A stretch of 48,611 bases of DNA from Chloroflexota bacterium (lineage in GTDB: Bacteria > Chloroflexota > Dehalococcoidia > DSTF01 > RBG-16-68-14): contig JADFPV010000010.1 in NCBI GenBank assembly GCA_022562155.1, forward strand, positions 1-48,611. The letters are read 5' to 3'. Shown here one piece after another: positions 1 through 8,706 of this stretch (position 1 is the first letter of the stretch; each line of letters starts with the position of its first letter). The notes below the pieces were generated by a model. The model saw only the letters and a program-made list of their open reading frames with translations. It was not told the DNA's origin and searched no databases. Both the position numbers and the translations under genes were made by a program.

Positions 1-922
1 GCGTCGATGTCCCGTGGGCGCTGATGTAGCTGACGTCCTCTGGTGTGAGACCGGCCGATTTCAACGCCCGGATCATGGCGAGCGATTGCCCCGCCGAGTC
101 CGGCGCCGTGTCGTTCGTCGCATCGAACGACCAGCCAGCGCCAGCGAACTCCGCCAGGATTGGCGCGCCACGCTCCTGCGCTCGTTCTTCCGTCTCCAAC
201 AGCAGCATCCCGGCGCCCTCCGCCAGCACGAATCCGGTCCGCGTCGCGTCGAAGGGGCGCGATGCTCGAGCCGGATCATCGTTGCCTTCCTTTGTGAGCG
301 CACCAAGGACGCCCATCGTCGCCACGCCGACGGGTGTTACGATCGCCTCAGAGGCGCCCGCGAGCAGCACGTCCGTGACGCCGGTGCGGATCATATTAAG
401 CGCCTGGCCGAGCGCGTCCGTGCCAGAGGCGCAGGCAGAGTTGATCGAGGAGTTCGGACCCCGCACGCCGAGCACTCTGCCCACGCGCGCGGCAGCCATA
501 TACGCGCCGTACTTAGGGATCAACAGCGGGTCGACTCGACGCGCGCCCCGCGTCTTGATGACCTCTTCCTGATTTCCCATCTCGAACGAGCCACCCGCGG
601 ACGCGACGAGGACGCCAATCTCGTCACGGTTCGACTCATCGATCTGGAGACCGCCGGAGCAGAGCGCCTGGACGCTCGCGGCGACAGCCATTTGCGCAAA
701 CCGGCCGGACCGGCGCGCCATCTTGTGGTCCATGTACTTCTTCGGATCAAAGTCCTTGAGCTCACCGGCGATCTTCACCTGCTGATTGGCCGTGTCAAAG
801 CCCTGGATCCTGTCGATGCCGGGGGTACCTGCAAGCAGATTCTTCCAGGTGCTATCGACGTCCAACCCGACAGGGCTCACAACGCCTATTCCAGTAACAA
901 CGACTCGGGGGAAATTGGTCAT
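1..922 (-). CDS. fabF: Beta-ketoacyl-ACP synthase II (FabF-type), 3' end outside window
   Basis: Condenses malonyl-ACP with acyl-ACP in fatty acid elongation (cytoplasmic). The reading frame starts at ATG 922 and runs off the left edge after about 307 codons, so roughly the last quarter of a usual 410-residue protein is missing. The N-terminus reads RVVVTGIGVVSPVG, the classic ketosynthase start. The nucleophile motif SACASGTDA places the catalytic Cys near residue 164, and the first catalytic His lies in AHGTST at the very edge of the window. The second His motif is outside. A GGGCGAGG stretch precedes the start. Family-level assignment is firm. FabF rather than a polyketide or FabB-like paralogue is inferred from overall similarity, and no acpP or fabD gene is visible beside it. 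Confidence 0.9.
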   Translation of the reverse strand, partial: MTNFPRVVVTGIGVVSPVGLDVDSTWKNLLAGTPGIDRIQGFDTANQQVKIAGELKDFDPKKYMDHKMARRSGRFAQMAVAASVQALCSGGLQIDESNRDEIGVLVASAGGSFEMGNQEEVIKTRGARRVDPLLIPKYGAYMAAARVGRVLGVRGPNSSINSACASGTDALGQALNMIRTGVTDVLLAGASEAIVTPVGVATMGVLGALTKEGNDDPARASRPFDATRTGFVLAEGAGMLLLETEERAQERGAPILAEFAGAGWSFDATNDTAPDSAGQSLAMIRALKSAGLTPEDVSYISAHGTST

Positions 923-1055
923 TCTAGCCTCGCCCTATTCCGGCAGGAAGTCCCCAACCGATCGCGTATCTGATTGGGCTCCCAACATATGGGACGTCCT
1001 TTGCCCCTTCAGTAAAGGAGATTGCGCCGATCTGGTCAACGCCGGACAACATAAA

Positions 1056-1077
1056 CCGCGGACATCCATGTCCGCGG
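1056..1077 (-). terminator. Hairpin downstream of the GGDEF-like gene
   Basis: Perfect 9-bp inverted repeat CCGCGGACA / TGTCCGCGG with a four-base loop. Read on the minus strand it is followed by TTTATGTTGT and lies 24 nt past the stop of the minus-strand gene ending at 1101. This fits a rho-independent terminator that also separates that gene from fabF. Confidence 0.6.
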
Positions 1078-1100
1078 CCTGCTAGCGAAATGAGGGGGCT

Positions 1101-1541
1101 TCAGGCGCCCAGCCGGCGGCGCCTGGTTATGGCACGCTCAATGGCGTTCTGTAGTAGGTCTTCAGACGATTCGCCATCTTGGGGCAGGCATGCGAACGCC
1201 GTCTCCCACACGGTGTTGCGGAGCGCGTGCGTTCGGAGTCGGAGGTCGGACTGCAACCGGTAGGCAAACACTCGCGCCAGATTTGGAGTCGTGCCACTGA
1301 GGCCTACCACGATGATTTCGCCATCGAGGAGTCCGACGACGTCCCCATCACGTACAAGATCGACCGCGCACCTGGCGCCCACCTGGATGACGTCCGAGAT
1401 CTCTTCTCCCGGCAGACGCTGCGGAATACTGGCGATGATCGCATATGGCTCCTGTTCAGCGACGGCGCGTTCCACCTCCGCCATCAATCGTTCTTTGAGT
1501 TCGAGGCCCTCAGCCTGCTTCACTTCCAGTTCTACGGTCAT
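1101..1541 (-). CDS. Degenerate GGDEF-like (diguanylate-cyclase-fold) protein
   Basis: A 146-residue soluble protein. Its spacing of hydrophobic strands resembles the second half of a GGDEF domain. DGDVVGLLDGEIIVV sits where active enzymes have the R-x-GGDEF strand-turn, and FACLPQDGESSEDLL sits where they have the S-x-G-x-A ... dA-x-ELL segment. The catalytic GGDEF signature is replaced by LDGEI, so cyclase activity is unlikely. A binding or scaffold role is possible but not shown. The first 35 residues are charged and probably helical. The gene is divergent from the CoA transferase at 1620, and a GGAG-containing ribosome site (AGGAGGCGAGAC) precedes the ATG. The GGDEF resemblance is my reading of the pattern, not a search result. 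Confidence 0.55.
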   Translation of the reverse strand: MTVELEVKQAEGLELKERLMAEVERAVAEQEPYAIIASIPQRLPGEEISDVIQVGARCAVDLVRDGDVVGLLDGEIIVVGLSGTTPNLARVFAYRLQSDLRLRTHALRNTVWETAFACLPQDGESSEDLLQNAIERAITRRRRLGA

Positions 1542-1619
1542 GTCTCGCCTCCTAAAATAGATAACGCTTCCAAAGGGGAACCGTTTCTGTTATATGTTTC
1601 ACGCTGAGGAGGCACTTCC

Positions 1620-2840
1620 ATGTCAGGCGCTCTCGAAGGCATTCGCGTTCTCGATATGACTATTTGGCAGCAAGGCACGTCTGCCTCGGCCATGCTCGCT
1701 GACCTGGGCGCCGATGTGATCAAGATCGAGGAGGCATCAGGAGGCGACCCAGGGCGCGGCCTCCACGTCATCGAGCGCGTGGGCGGCCTGAGCGCCTACT
1801 TCCAGGCCCTGAACCGTGGCAAACGGTCCATCGCGCTCGACCTCAAGCAGCCGGAGGGCCGGAGTGTGTTCTTTCGCCTCGCGGAGGATGCCGACGTCTT
1901 CCTCACCAACTATCGCCCCGGCGTCACGGAGCGACTCGGGATCGGCTACAAGGAGACCGCGAAGGCGAACCCGGCCATCATCTACGCCCGCGCCTCCGGC
2001 TACGGTCGAGACGGCCCGGAGGCGCAGGAGGGCTCATTCGACATCCTAGGCCAGGCCAGGGGCGGCTTGATGGCTATCACAGGCGACCCAGACCGCACGC
2101 CGAAGAATGCCGGCGCGCCGATTGCCGACCAGGTCGGCGGCATGATGGCCGCCTTCGGCATCCTGGCGGCACTCATGCACCGCGAGCGTACCGGCGATGG
2201 CCAAGAGGTCGATGTCTCGCTGTTGGGCAGCGTCATGGCGCTCCAGTCCTTCAACATCACCAGCTACTTGTTCTCCGGCGAGCTACCGGAGCGCTTCCCG
2301 CGGGCAGGCCGCACGCCCTTCTGGAACGTCTACCAGGGAAGCGACGGCAAGTACTTCGCCATCGGCATGCTGCTGAACCGGGGCTGGGCTGATGTCTGCG
2401 ACGTAATCGGCAGGCCGGAACTTGAGGAAGACGAGCGCTTCACCAGCTATCGGCTCCGCGTGCGCGATCACGCGGACGAGCTGATCCAGATCCTGGACGA
2501 GGAGTTCGCCAAGCGTCCGGCAGCGGAGTGGGTCAAGCTCCTCGGTACACGAGGCATATTCTGCGCGCACGTCCAGGACTACGCGGCGATCGCGAACGAT
2601 CCGCAGGTCCTTGCCAACGACTACATCGTTGAGGTGCCTCGTCCCGATGGCGACCCGGTACGCATGGTTGCCACGCCGGTGCAGATGAGCAAGTCTCCTC
2701 TAGAGATCCGCAGCCTGGCGCCCGAGCACGGCCAGCACACTGAGGAAATTTTGCTCGAAGCGGGCTTCTCCTGGGACGAGATCGAGGCGCTGCGGAGTAA
2801 TGGCGTCATCGGGACCAAGCACGAACCGGCACAATCGTAG
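1620..2840 (+). CDS. CaiB/BaiF family III CoA transferase
   Basis: Transfers CoA between carboxylic acids through an aspartyl-CoA intermediate. The 406 residues match the usual family length. The N-terminus GIRVLDMT and the strand LGADVIKIEE are family hallmarks. The probable catalytic Asp is in IADQVGG (about residue 180), followed by GDGQEVDVSL. A strong ribosome site, GAGGAGG, sits 7 nt before the ATG. The gene is followed after 11 nt by an F420-type oxidoreductase and then a GNAT gene with overlapping stop and start, so the three probably form one operon. The acid substrate cannot be told from sequence. A second, more distant paralogue lies at 17252-18448. Confidence 0.93.
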   Translation: MSGALEGIRVLDMTIWQQGTSASAMLADLGADVIKIEEASGGDPGRGLHVIERVGGLSAYFQALNRGKRSIALDLKQPEGRSVFFRLAEDADVFLTNYRPGVTERLGIGYKETAKANPAIIYARASGYGRDGPEAQEGSFDILGQARGGLMAITGDPDRTPKNAGAPIADQVGGMMAAFGILAALMHRERTGDGQEVDVSLLGSVMALQSFNITSYLFSGELPERFPRAGRTPFWNVYQGSDGKYFAIGMLLNRGWADVCDVIGRPELEEDERFTSYRLRVRDHADELIQILDEEFAKRPAAEWVKLLGTRGIFCAHVQDYAAIANDPQVLANDYIVEVPRPDGDPVRMVATPVQMSKSPLEIRSLAPEHGQHTEEILLEAGFSWDEIEALRSNGVIGTKHEPAQS

Positions 2841-2851
2841 GAGTCGAACAT

Positions 2852-3793
2852 ATGCAGATGCCGACCATCCTGATCCCCACTGGAGCGTGGAACATGCGCG
2901 CGGGCATCACCTCAGAAGAAGTGCTGGCCGCGGCGCGGAAGGCGGAAGAGGCCGGCATCGACGGCCTCTTCGCGGGCGACCACGTGACGTTTTACGGCAA
3001 CGGCAACGACGGCCTCGTCAACCTCGCGGCGGTAGCGACGGTTACGGAGAGCGTCAAGCTGATGACAAGCGTCTTTCTGCTCGCGCTTCGCCACCCCACG
3101 CCCGTCGCGCTGCAGTGCGCCATGATCGACCAGCTCTCGAATGGCCGGCTCATCTTGGGCGTCGGTATCGGTGGCGAGGACAAGAACGAATGGCTCGCCT
3201 GTGGCATCGACCCGCGCACGCGTGCCCGGCGCACGGACGAAGCTCTCCAGATCCTGCGCTCGCTATGGACGCAAGAAGAGACGACGTTCGAAGGCAAGTA
3301 CTATCAGCTCGACAAGGTACGCATGCAGCCCAAACCGATGAGCGACGACGGCATACCCATCCATATCGGCGGCCGCTCCGATGCCGCCCTGCGACGCACC
3401 GCCCGCTACGGTGACGCCTGGACGGCGATCTGGGTGTCGGCACGCCGCATGAAAGAAGCGCGCGAAAAGATCGACGAATGGGCGTCGGAAGAGGGCCGCG
3501 ATCCCTCTAAGATCGGTCTCGGTCTCCAGCTCTGGCACGCCGTCGATGATGACCAAGACGAAGCTCGGCGGCGGCTCTCTAAGAGGATGCAGGGCTTCTA
3601 CCAGATCCCGTACGAGAACTTCGAGAAGTACTGCCCGTACGGTAAGCCCGACGAAATCGCTGAGTTCCTCGGGCCCTACATAGAAGCAGGCATGGACCAC
3701 GTCAACCTGCTCGCCGTGCAACCAAATCAGGAAGCCGTCGTCGAGGCTGCGGTCAGCGTGAAAGAAGCACTTAAGAACGTGGTGAACGCGTGA
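2852..3793 (+). CDS. LLM-class F420-dependent oxidoreductase
   Basis: Luciferase-like monooxygenase fold (TIM barrel) of the F420-dependent group; 313 residues, normal length. Recognisable stretches are the N-terminal LIPTGAWN, AGIDGLFAGDH, the GRLILGVGIGG loop that typically contacts the deazaflavin phosphate, and HIGGRSDAALRRTARYGDAW. Such enzymes move hydride between F420H2 (or FMN) and diverse substrates; the substrate here is unknown. It sits between a CoA transferase and a GNAT gene, which suggests a role in catabolism of an acyl compound. Its stop codon overlaps the next start (TGATG). Cofactor choice is inferred from the family, since no F420 biosynthesis gene is in the window. Confidence 0.9.
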   Translation: MQMPTILIPTGAWNMRAGITSEEVLAAARKAEEAGIDGLFAGDHVTFYGNGNDGLVNLAAVATVTESVKLMTSVFLLALRHPTPVALQCAMIDQLSNGRLILGVGIGGEDKNEWLACGIDPRTRARRTDEALQILRSLWTQEETTFEGKYYQLDKVRMQPKPMSDDGIPIHIGGRSDAALRRTARYGDAWTAIWVSARRMKEAREKIDEWASEEGRDPSKIGLGLQLWHAVDDDQDEARRRLSKRMQGFYQIPYENFEKYCPYGKPDEIAEFLGPYIEAGMDHVNLLAVQPNQEAVVEAAVSVKEALKNVVNA

Positions 3794-4641
3794 TGGCCGA
3801 ACTACGACAGGCCCGCGCCGAGGACGTTCATGAACTCGGCCGCATTTGTTACGAGGCGTTCAAGGACCTCTCGGATCGCCACGGCTTCCCCACCGACTTC
3901 GCCACCATAGAGTTCGCACAGCAGGTCGTCGGCATGCTTGTCGCGCAGGAGCAGGTCTACAGCGTCGCCGCGTACAACGGCGATACCGCGAAGGGTTCCA
4001 ACTTCATCAACCTATGGGGCGAGGTCGCGGGCATCGGGCCAATATCTGTCGACATCGGGGCGCAGGGTGAGGGCCTTGGCCGCCGGCTGATGGATGACGT
4101 GATCGCCGCCGCGCGGAAGCAGGGCTACGAGATGATCCGCCTCTGTCAGGACTCCTTCAACATGCAATCGCTCGCACTCTATGCGTCGCTCGGCTTCGAC
4201 ACGAAGGAGCCGCTCGCCTATCTGGAGCTGGCCGCGAACGGCGAACCCGACCCTGGCTTTCGGCCGGCGACCGCCTCCGACTTCGACGCGATGGACGAGC
4301 TATGCCAGAGCATCTACCACGTCAGCCGCAAAGGTGACTACGAAGTGTTCTTGGCGCTTGGCTTCCCAATGTTCGTAATCGATCGGGGACAGATCGCGGG
4401 CTACCTGATCAGCTCAGCGCTGGGCCACGGCGTGGCGGAGACAACCGATGAGATGTTGGCCTTGTACGCAGGCTACGGCGCCAACGCACCGGGGGCGCAT
4501 TCGTTCGTACCGATTCGAGACGGCGAACTGTATCGAGGGGCGCTCGCGGCCGGACACCGCAACATTAAGGTGATGAACCTGATGTCGCTTGGTCCCTACG
4601 AAGAGCCGCAGGGCACCTACGCGCCGTCGGCGATGTTCTAA
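3793..4641 (+). CDS. Double GNAT-domain acetyltransferase
   Basis: 282 residues when started at the ATG that overlaps the preceding stop (TGATG); a GTG one codon earlier is possible. The N-terminal half is a recognisable GNAT domain: an acetyl-CoA loop near residues 95-105 (GAQGEGLGRRLMDDV) and the C-terminal strand motif SLALYASLGF. The second half (from about residue 155, GFRPATASDFDAMDEL) repeats the start of a GNAT fold but has no clear acetyl-CoA loop, so only the first domain is likely catalytic. Substrate is unknown. It is the last gene of the CoA transferase-oxidoreductase operon. Confidence 0.85.
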   Translation: MAELRQARAEDVHELGRICYEAFKDLSDRHGFPTDFATIEFAQQVVGMLVAQEQVYSVAAYNGDTAKGSNFINLWGEVAGIGPISVDIGAQGEGLGRRLMDDVIAAARKQGYEMIRLCQDSFNMQSLALYASLGFDTKEPLAYLELAANGEPDPGFRPATASDFDAMDELCQSIYHVSRKGDYEVFLALGFPMFVIDRGQIAGYLISSALGHGVAETTDEMLALYAGYGANAPGAHSFVPIRDGELYRGALAAGHRNIKVMNLMSLGPYEEPQGTYAPSAMF

Positions 4642-4665
4642 CTCTCGTATCATGATTCTATCGCT

Positions 4666-5163
4666 ATGGATGCCGATACCCGCACCCAGTTCGAACTCAT
4701 CTCGGAAATCACTGACCTGTTCAGGCGGGCCAGAATCCGTTTCTGGCTGCGCGGCGGCTGGGCACTCGACTTCCTGATCGGCCGGGTCACCAGGACACAC
4801 TCAGATATCGACCTCGTCACCTGGAGACGCCATGCAGGCCGGATCCAGCGAATGCTACTAACGTCTGGCTATGAGGTCGCGGCAGTAACGGACCAGGCCG
4901 CTATCCACTTTGCCAAGAATGGTCAAGACATAGCATTCGCATTCATCAAGAGAAAAAAGCAAGGGCGGATAGTCACCCCGGGTCGCGAGTTCTGGCCATG
5001 GCCACCGTTTCCGGACACGGTTCGAACCCTCAAAGGCATTGCCTGCCGCACGATGAGCGTGGCGGCGTTGTTAGAGGAAAAAGAGAATTACGAGAAGCAC
5101 AGCGGTCGTCCGTTGCGTTCAAAGGACAAGGCGAGCATCAGGGCACTCCGATCTTTGCGTTGA
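4666..5163 (+). CDS. ANT(2'')-like nucleotidyltransferase
   Basis: A 165-residue protein whose core LRGGWALDFLIGRVTRTHSDIDLV matches the nucleotidyltransferase signature (GG...D-x-D) of the aminoglycoside-2''-adenylyltransferase / lincosamide nucleotidyltransferase group. The two acidic residues of SDIDLV should bind Mg-NTP. Length is close to the family norm (about 160-180). Many chromosomal members are not known to confer resistance, so drug modification is only a possibility. Its 3' end overlaps the convergent minus-strand gene by 26 nt. It starts 24 nt after the GNAT gene. Confidence 0.75.
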   Translation: MDADTRTQFELISEITDLFRRARIRFWLRGGWALDFLIGRVTRTHSDIDLVTWRRHAGRIQRMLLTSGYEVAAVTDQAAIHFAKNGQDIAFAFIKRKKQGRIVTPGREFWPWPPFPDTVRTLKGIACRTMSVAALLEEKENYEKHSGRPLRSKDKASIRALRSLR

Positions 5164-5524
5164 GCGCGCCGGCAAACGCCACCGGGTCCTCCAACGAGAC
5201 GGCGAGGCGCGTGAAGTTCGCAACGCGCCAGACCCGCAGCGGCTCCCGGAGCCGCATCTCGACGACACCATCGTACGAGCCGATCAGGCCAAACCGCTGG
5301 CCGAAACCGAGGCGCCATCCAATGCCCATCCAGAATGGCCAATCGGCCTTCTCGACGCTCTCGATGTCCTGAATCTGCAGCGTGTCCTGGTAGAGCATCC
5401 CAAAGCGCACAGTCAGCGCTTCGTGTTCGATTTCTAGATACGAATTACTCTGCGTTGCCCCACCCAGTAGGAGCAGCGCTCGCCACCACGGGTCCAGCTT
5501 CATTGGAAAGCGCGTTCCACTCAT
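5138..5524 (-). CDS. Hypothetical beta-rich protein (PH-like)
   Basis: 128 residues, not assigned to a named family. The middle (YLEIEHEALTVRFGMLYQDTL ... IESVEKADWP) alternates short strands in the way small bacterial PH-like domains do; this is a weak fold guess. There is no signal peptide. Its ATG overlaps the TGA of the DUF1028 gene (ATGA), so the two are translationally coupled, and it is the last gene of the thiolase operon. Its 3' end overlaps the convergent nucleotidyltransferase gene. Confidence 0.7.
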   Translation of the reverse strand: MSGTRFPMKLDPWWRALLLLGGATQSNSYLEIEHEALTVRFGMLYQDTLQIQDIESVEKADWPFWMGIGWRLGFGQRFGLIGSYDGVVEMRLREPLRVWRVANFTRLAVSLEDPVAFAGALNAKIGVP

Positions 5525-6180
5525 GATCCTTCTGCCTCCAGCTTCCTTGCTTCTTCAAGAATCTCTCGAAAGTGCTCGATTACCACATCGCCGATGCGAC
5601 GTAACTCTGCCACCGGGTCATCGTGCTGGTCAACGCGTATGTCTATTTTCGAAAGAGCGTCGTCATGCCGCAACGGCGCCACCAGCAGCGCTGCGGACGA
5701 ACGCCCACGCTTGTCTCCACCCGCCGCCTGTCCGGCCTCCAGCGCTTGTATCAGGCGCTCACCCAGGAAGCCCTTCGACGACTCGAACGCTTGGGCCATC
5801 GCGGCGATCGTGTCTTCCCCGACAAGCATGTTACCTTGGACAGAGTAATGCTCGCCTTCGCTGGACCCGTACCAATCGACGCAGCCGTCTCCTGAGTACA
5901 CGAACGGAGTATTATTCACATCGATGCCGGCCACCTGGCGTCGAGTCGCCTCCTCATCCTGCACGAGCAGCGATATCAGCGCAGCCTCCGAAGTAAGTCC
6001 CAGCTCAAGCAGCTTCAGGCCGTCGACGCCGAGCCTCACGTTCGTGAACGACTGCGTCGCGATCGCTCCGACGCCCGGCTTCACGTGCGGGACCATCGCG
6101 CCCACGCATGGCACAGCCGTCGAGACGGCCACGCCGAATTGCCCGGTCTCCGGATCACGCGCGACGATCGAGAAGGTCAT
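5521..6180 (-). CDS. DUF1028 family protein
   Basis: 219 residues starting MTFSIVARDPETGQFGVAVSTAVPCVGAMVP, the characteristic N-terminus of DUF1028 proteins, which have an Ntn-hydrolase-like fold and are often annotated as putative amidase or gamma-glutamyltransferase-like. The motif QGNMLVG near residues 134-140 and the C-terminal DIRVDQHDDPVAELRRI are typical. The reaction is unknown. It starts 5 nt downstream of the OB-fold/zinc-ribbon gene stop and overlaps the next gene by 4 nt, in an operon with a thiolase. Confidence 0.88.
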   Translation of the reverse strand: MTFSIVARDPETGQFGVAVSTAVPCVGAMVPHVKPGVGAIATQSFTNVRLGVDGLKLLELGLTSEAALISLLVQDEEATRRQVAGIDVNNTPFVYSGDGCVDWYGSSEGEHYSVQGNMLVGEDTIAAMAQAFESSKGFLGERLIQALEAGQAAGGDKRGRSSAALLVAPLRHDDALSKIDIRVDQHDDPVAELRRIGDVVIEHFREILEEARKLEAEGS

Positions 6181-6185
6181 GAACT

Positions 6186-6599
6186 CTATGCCGGCCTAAA
6201 GCGGATCAGCGTCGCTCCGTCGCTTACGTGATCGAAGACCGCTTCGACAGGCATGTCCGTCTTCAAGTCCTCCGGATCGCAGTTCACGATGTTGGTCACA
6301 ATCCGCGGTCCTTCGTCTAGCTCGACGATCGCGTAGTTGTAAGGCGTCACGTCGGCGAATGCCGGGTGGTATTTCTGATGCATGATGCCGTACGTGTAGA
6401 GCTTGCCCTTGCCGGACGCTTGCGCCCACTCCGACTCGGTTGACCAGCAGTCCAGGCAGCGCTCGCGGCCCGGCAGCCGATGCGTCCCGCACTGCGAGCA
6501 CTTCTGTAGCATCAGCTTTTCCTCGTTCGCGCCGTCGAAGAACTCTTGCGAGGCTTCGTCGGCGACCGGGATCGGCCGTGTGTATTCTTGATCAGCCAT
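6186..6599 (-). CDS. Zn-ribbon/OB-fold (DUF35) thiolase partner
   Basis: 137 residues. The N-terminal rubredoxin-like zinc ribbon has two Cys pairs (CSQCGTHRLPGRERCLDC), followed by an OB-fold (GKGKLYTYGIMHQKYHP ... YNYAIVELDEGPRIVTNI). DUF35 proteins form heteromeric complexes with SCP2-type thiolases or lipid-transfer proteins and can help substrate channelling. The thiolase gene lies 8 nt upstream in the same direction, so a two-subunit enzyme is likely. A good ribosome site, AGGAGG, precedes the ATG by 4-5 nt. Confidence 0.92.
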   Translation of the reverse strand: MADQEYTRPIPVADEASQEFFDGANEEKLMLQKCSQCGTHRLPGRERCLDCWSTESEWAQASGKGKLYTYGIMHQKYHPAFADVTPYNYAIVELDEGPRIVTNIVNCDPEDLKTDMPVEAVFDHVSDGATLIRFRPA

Positions 6600-6607
6600 C
6601 AGACCTC

Positions 6608-7798
6608 CTATGCCGGATGCGGGCTGAGGATCAGCGTGCTGTGGTGGTCGAGGATGCCGCCGTTACCCGACACGAGTACAACGTCGTGCTTCTCGACCTG
6701 GCGATCGCCGCCCGTGCCGCGCGCCTGGATGATGCCCTCGGAGAGCGGCGTCATTCCCCACATGTAGTAGCCGGAGAGCTGCCCGCCGCCCGTGTTCGTC
6801 GGCAGAGCGCCGCCCGGGCCAAGCTTGCCGTCGGCGACGAACGGGCCACCCTCGCCTTTTTCGCAGAAGCCATAGTCCTCCAGCGTCACCAGCACCGTGT
6901 AGGTGTAGCAATCGTAGAGCTGGCAGACGTCCACGTCGTTCAACTCGATACCGGCCATGCTAAACGCGCGTTCCTTGGATAGCGACGCGCCGGTGTTCGT
7001 ATCGACGTCCCAGCCAGCCCGCTTCAGGTCGCCCGGATGGCCCTGCCCTATCCCCCAGATGTACGCCGGCGGCTGCTTGAGGTCTTTAGCCGCATCAGCG
7101 GACGATACGATGACGGCAACGCCTCCATTCGAAACGAGGCAGCAATCCAGCAAGTGAAGCGGCTCCGCGATCCAGCGCGAGGCGTGATAGTCCTCAATGG
7201 TCATCGGGTCGCGCTGCTGCGCGTGAGGGCTCTTCTCAGCCCAGGCGCGTTGGGCGACGGCGATCGCGCCGAAGTCGTCGTTGGTCGTGCCGTACATGCC
7301 CATGTGGCGTCGCGCTGCCAGCGCGTACTGCGCGGTGATGCCAAACATCCCGAATGCGGTGTAGAGCCCCGACATGCCGGGCGGAACGTATCCGCCACCG
7401 CCGGTGCCGCTATAGGCGCCTCCCCCGCCTCGACTCTCACGCAACGGGGCGTCGGCGAAGACGCAGACGACGTGGTTCGCCATGCCGTTCGCGATCGCCA
7501 TGGCGGCGTACTGCACCATGATCGCAGCCGTGGCGCCGCCGGCCTGCAGGCTCGTGAGGAGCCGGAGGTTCGTGAGCCCTAGGTGATTCTGGATGTCGAG
7601 GCCGCCCATGCCGGGCAACGGCGTCACGCCTGTATTCACTAGCAAGCCGTCGATGTCTTCCTTCTTCAGGCCCGCATCCTCGATCGCGAGGCGAATCGCC
7701 TCCGCGGCGAACCAGCCGGTGTTGTGGCCGTAGACCTTCCCCATCTCGGTGATGCCGATGCCGGAGATGGCCGTCTTGCCTTTGAGTTCCTGGACCAT
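6608..7798 (-). CDS. Thiolase-family acetyl-CoA acetyltransferase / SCP-x-like
   Basis: 396 residues from the ATG at 7798, chosen because AGGAGGG lies 6 nt upstream; the frame stays open for 18 more codons but without such a site. It reads KTAISGIGITEMGKVYG at the N-terminus, as in lipid-transfer-type thiolases, with the C-terminal His and Gly motifs GGALPTNTGGGQLSGYY. In this subfamily the canonical nucleophile Cys region is altered (LQAGGATAAIMVQYA), so it may act as a retro-aldolase or thiolase with its DUF35 partner on long or branched acyl-CoAs. It is the first gene of a four-gene operon. The substrate is not known. Confidence 0.9.
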   Translation of the reverse strand: MVQELKGKTAISGIGITEMGKVYGHNTGWFAAEAIRLAIEDAGLKKEDIDGLLVNTGVTPLPGMGGLDIQNHLGLTNLRLLTSLQAGGATAAIMVQYAAMAIANGMANHVVCVFADAPLRESRGGGGAYSGTGGGGYVPPGMSGLYTAFGMFGITAQYALAARRHMGMYGTTNDDFGAIAVAQRAWAEKSPHAQQRDPMTIEDYHASRWIAEPLHLLDCCLVSNGGVAVIVSSADAAKDLKQPPAYIWGIGQGHPGDLKRAGWDVDTNTGASLSKERAFSMAGIELNDVDVCQLYDCYTYTVLVTLEDYGFCEKGEGGPFVADGKLGPGGALPTNTGGGQLSGYYMWGMTPLSEGIIQARGTGGDRQVEKHDVVLVSGNGGILDHHSTLILSPHPA

Positions 7799-7896
7799 GC
7801 ATGCCCTCCTTGCGGCCCACATACTATGCCGCACGGCTGTTATGTATCGCAAGATACGTCGACGGCGATGCCTGCGACGCCTATGATGGAGCTACG

Positions 7897-8667
7897 ATGA
7901 GTACGCGCATCGCCATGGTCCCGGCCGTCGCAATGCTCATGTTGGTGGCGTGCCGACCCTCGCCGAGCGACCCAGTCGAATACCTCCATCGTGAAGACGC
8001 GATCATCATCCAGATGCTCTCGTTAGACGGTGGGTCATCAAAGATCGATCGCGCCTTGGCCGTTCCAGAGTTCACGCTCTACGGAGACGGCACGCTCATC
8101 TACCAGCACGAAACCACAGATGGCACGCGCTTGCTGCAAACACTGCTATCGGAGGATGCAGTTCAAGAGCTGCTTGAAGCCATCGTCGACGAAGGCTTCC
8201 TGAACTTCACTTACGACCAGCCAGCGCCAGAAGGAGCCTCTAGGGAGACGACGTTCTTATACGCCCACACACTCGATCGCGCGAACGCCGTGAGCATCCG
8301 AGGCGTGACTTCGACCCTGCCTGAGGGCGCCCTCGATGAGTTCGATCAGTACCGCAAGATACAGACGTTCGTCGAGATGCTGCGCGCGCTCGATCCCATC
8401 ACCGTAGGCGGTGAAGTACCTAGCGTATATCTGGCAGATCTCTTTAAGCGGTACACACTCGCCGTGAATCGCACACCTGAGCCAGTAGCTCGCGTTCCAG
8501 AAGCAGAAGTTGTCGAGCTCCCCAGGGTGCTCGGGAGAGGACGCACGTTGGAAAAACTCCTAGGGATCCGAATGGGCGGGCCTGGGGACGGTTTGACTAG
8601 TCGTACGTTCAGCTACGCCCCACTGCTCCCCTACCACGAGAACTTCCCTGAGTTCGACCTGCAATAG
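7897..8667 (+). CDS. Predicted lipoprotein of unknown function
   Basis: 256 residues when started at the ATG 7897 (GGAGC 5 nt upstream). The first 17 residues are hydrophobic and end in a lipobox, LMLVAC, so Cys18 is the predicted lipidated residue. The mature part has no family I recognise; it contains short strands (FTLYGDGTLIYQHETTDG) followed by helices and a segment ETTFLYAHTLDRANAVSIRG. It looks like an exported, membrane-anchored binding or sensor protein. The gene stands alone between the divergent thiolase operon and the convergent arsM, with a hairpin at its end. Confidence 0.75.
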   Translation: MSTRIAMVPAVAMLMLVACRPSPSDPVEYLHREDAIIIQMLSLDGGSSKIDRALAVPEFTLYGDGTLIYQHETTDGTRLLQTLLSEDAVQELLEAIVDEGFLNFTYDQPAPEGASRETTFLYAHTLDRANAVSIRGVTSTLPEGALDEFDQYRKIQTFVEMLRALDPITVGGEVPSVYLADLFKRYTLAVNRTPEPVARVPEAEVVELPRVLGRGRTLEKLLGIRMGGPGDGLTSRTFSYAPLLPYHENFPEFDLQ

Positions 8668-8668
8668 A

Positions 8669-8692
8669 GGAGAGGCCCTTTCGGGCCTCTCC
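8669..8692. terminator. Bidirectional hairpin between convergent genes
   Basis: Perfect 10-bp stem GGAGAGGCCC / GGGCCTCTCC with loop TTTC, right after the lipoprotein stop and before the arsM stop. There is no long T-tract on either strand, so efficiency is uncertain. Confidence 0.6.
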
Positions 8693-8706
8693 GTAGCCGG
8701 TGGCGC

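Noticed and set aside
14-973. Plus-strand open frame of 319 codons at the left edge
   Set aside because: It is the antisense shadow of the fabF-type gene, whose catalytic motifs are clear on the minus strand.
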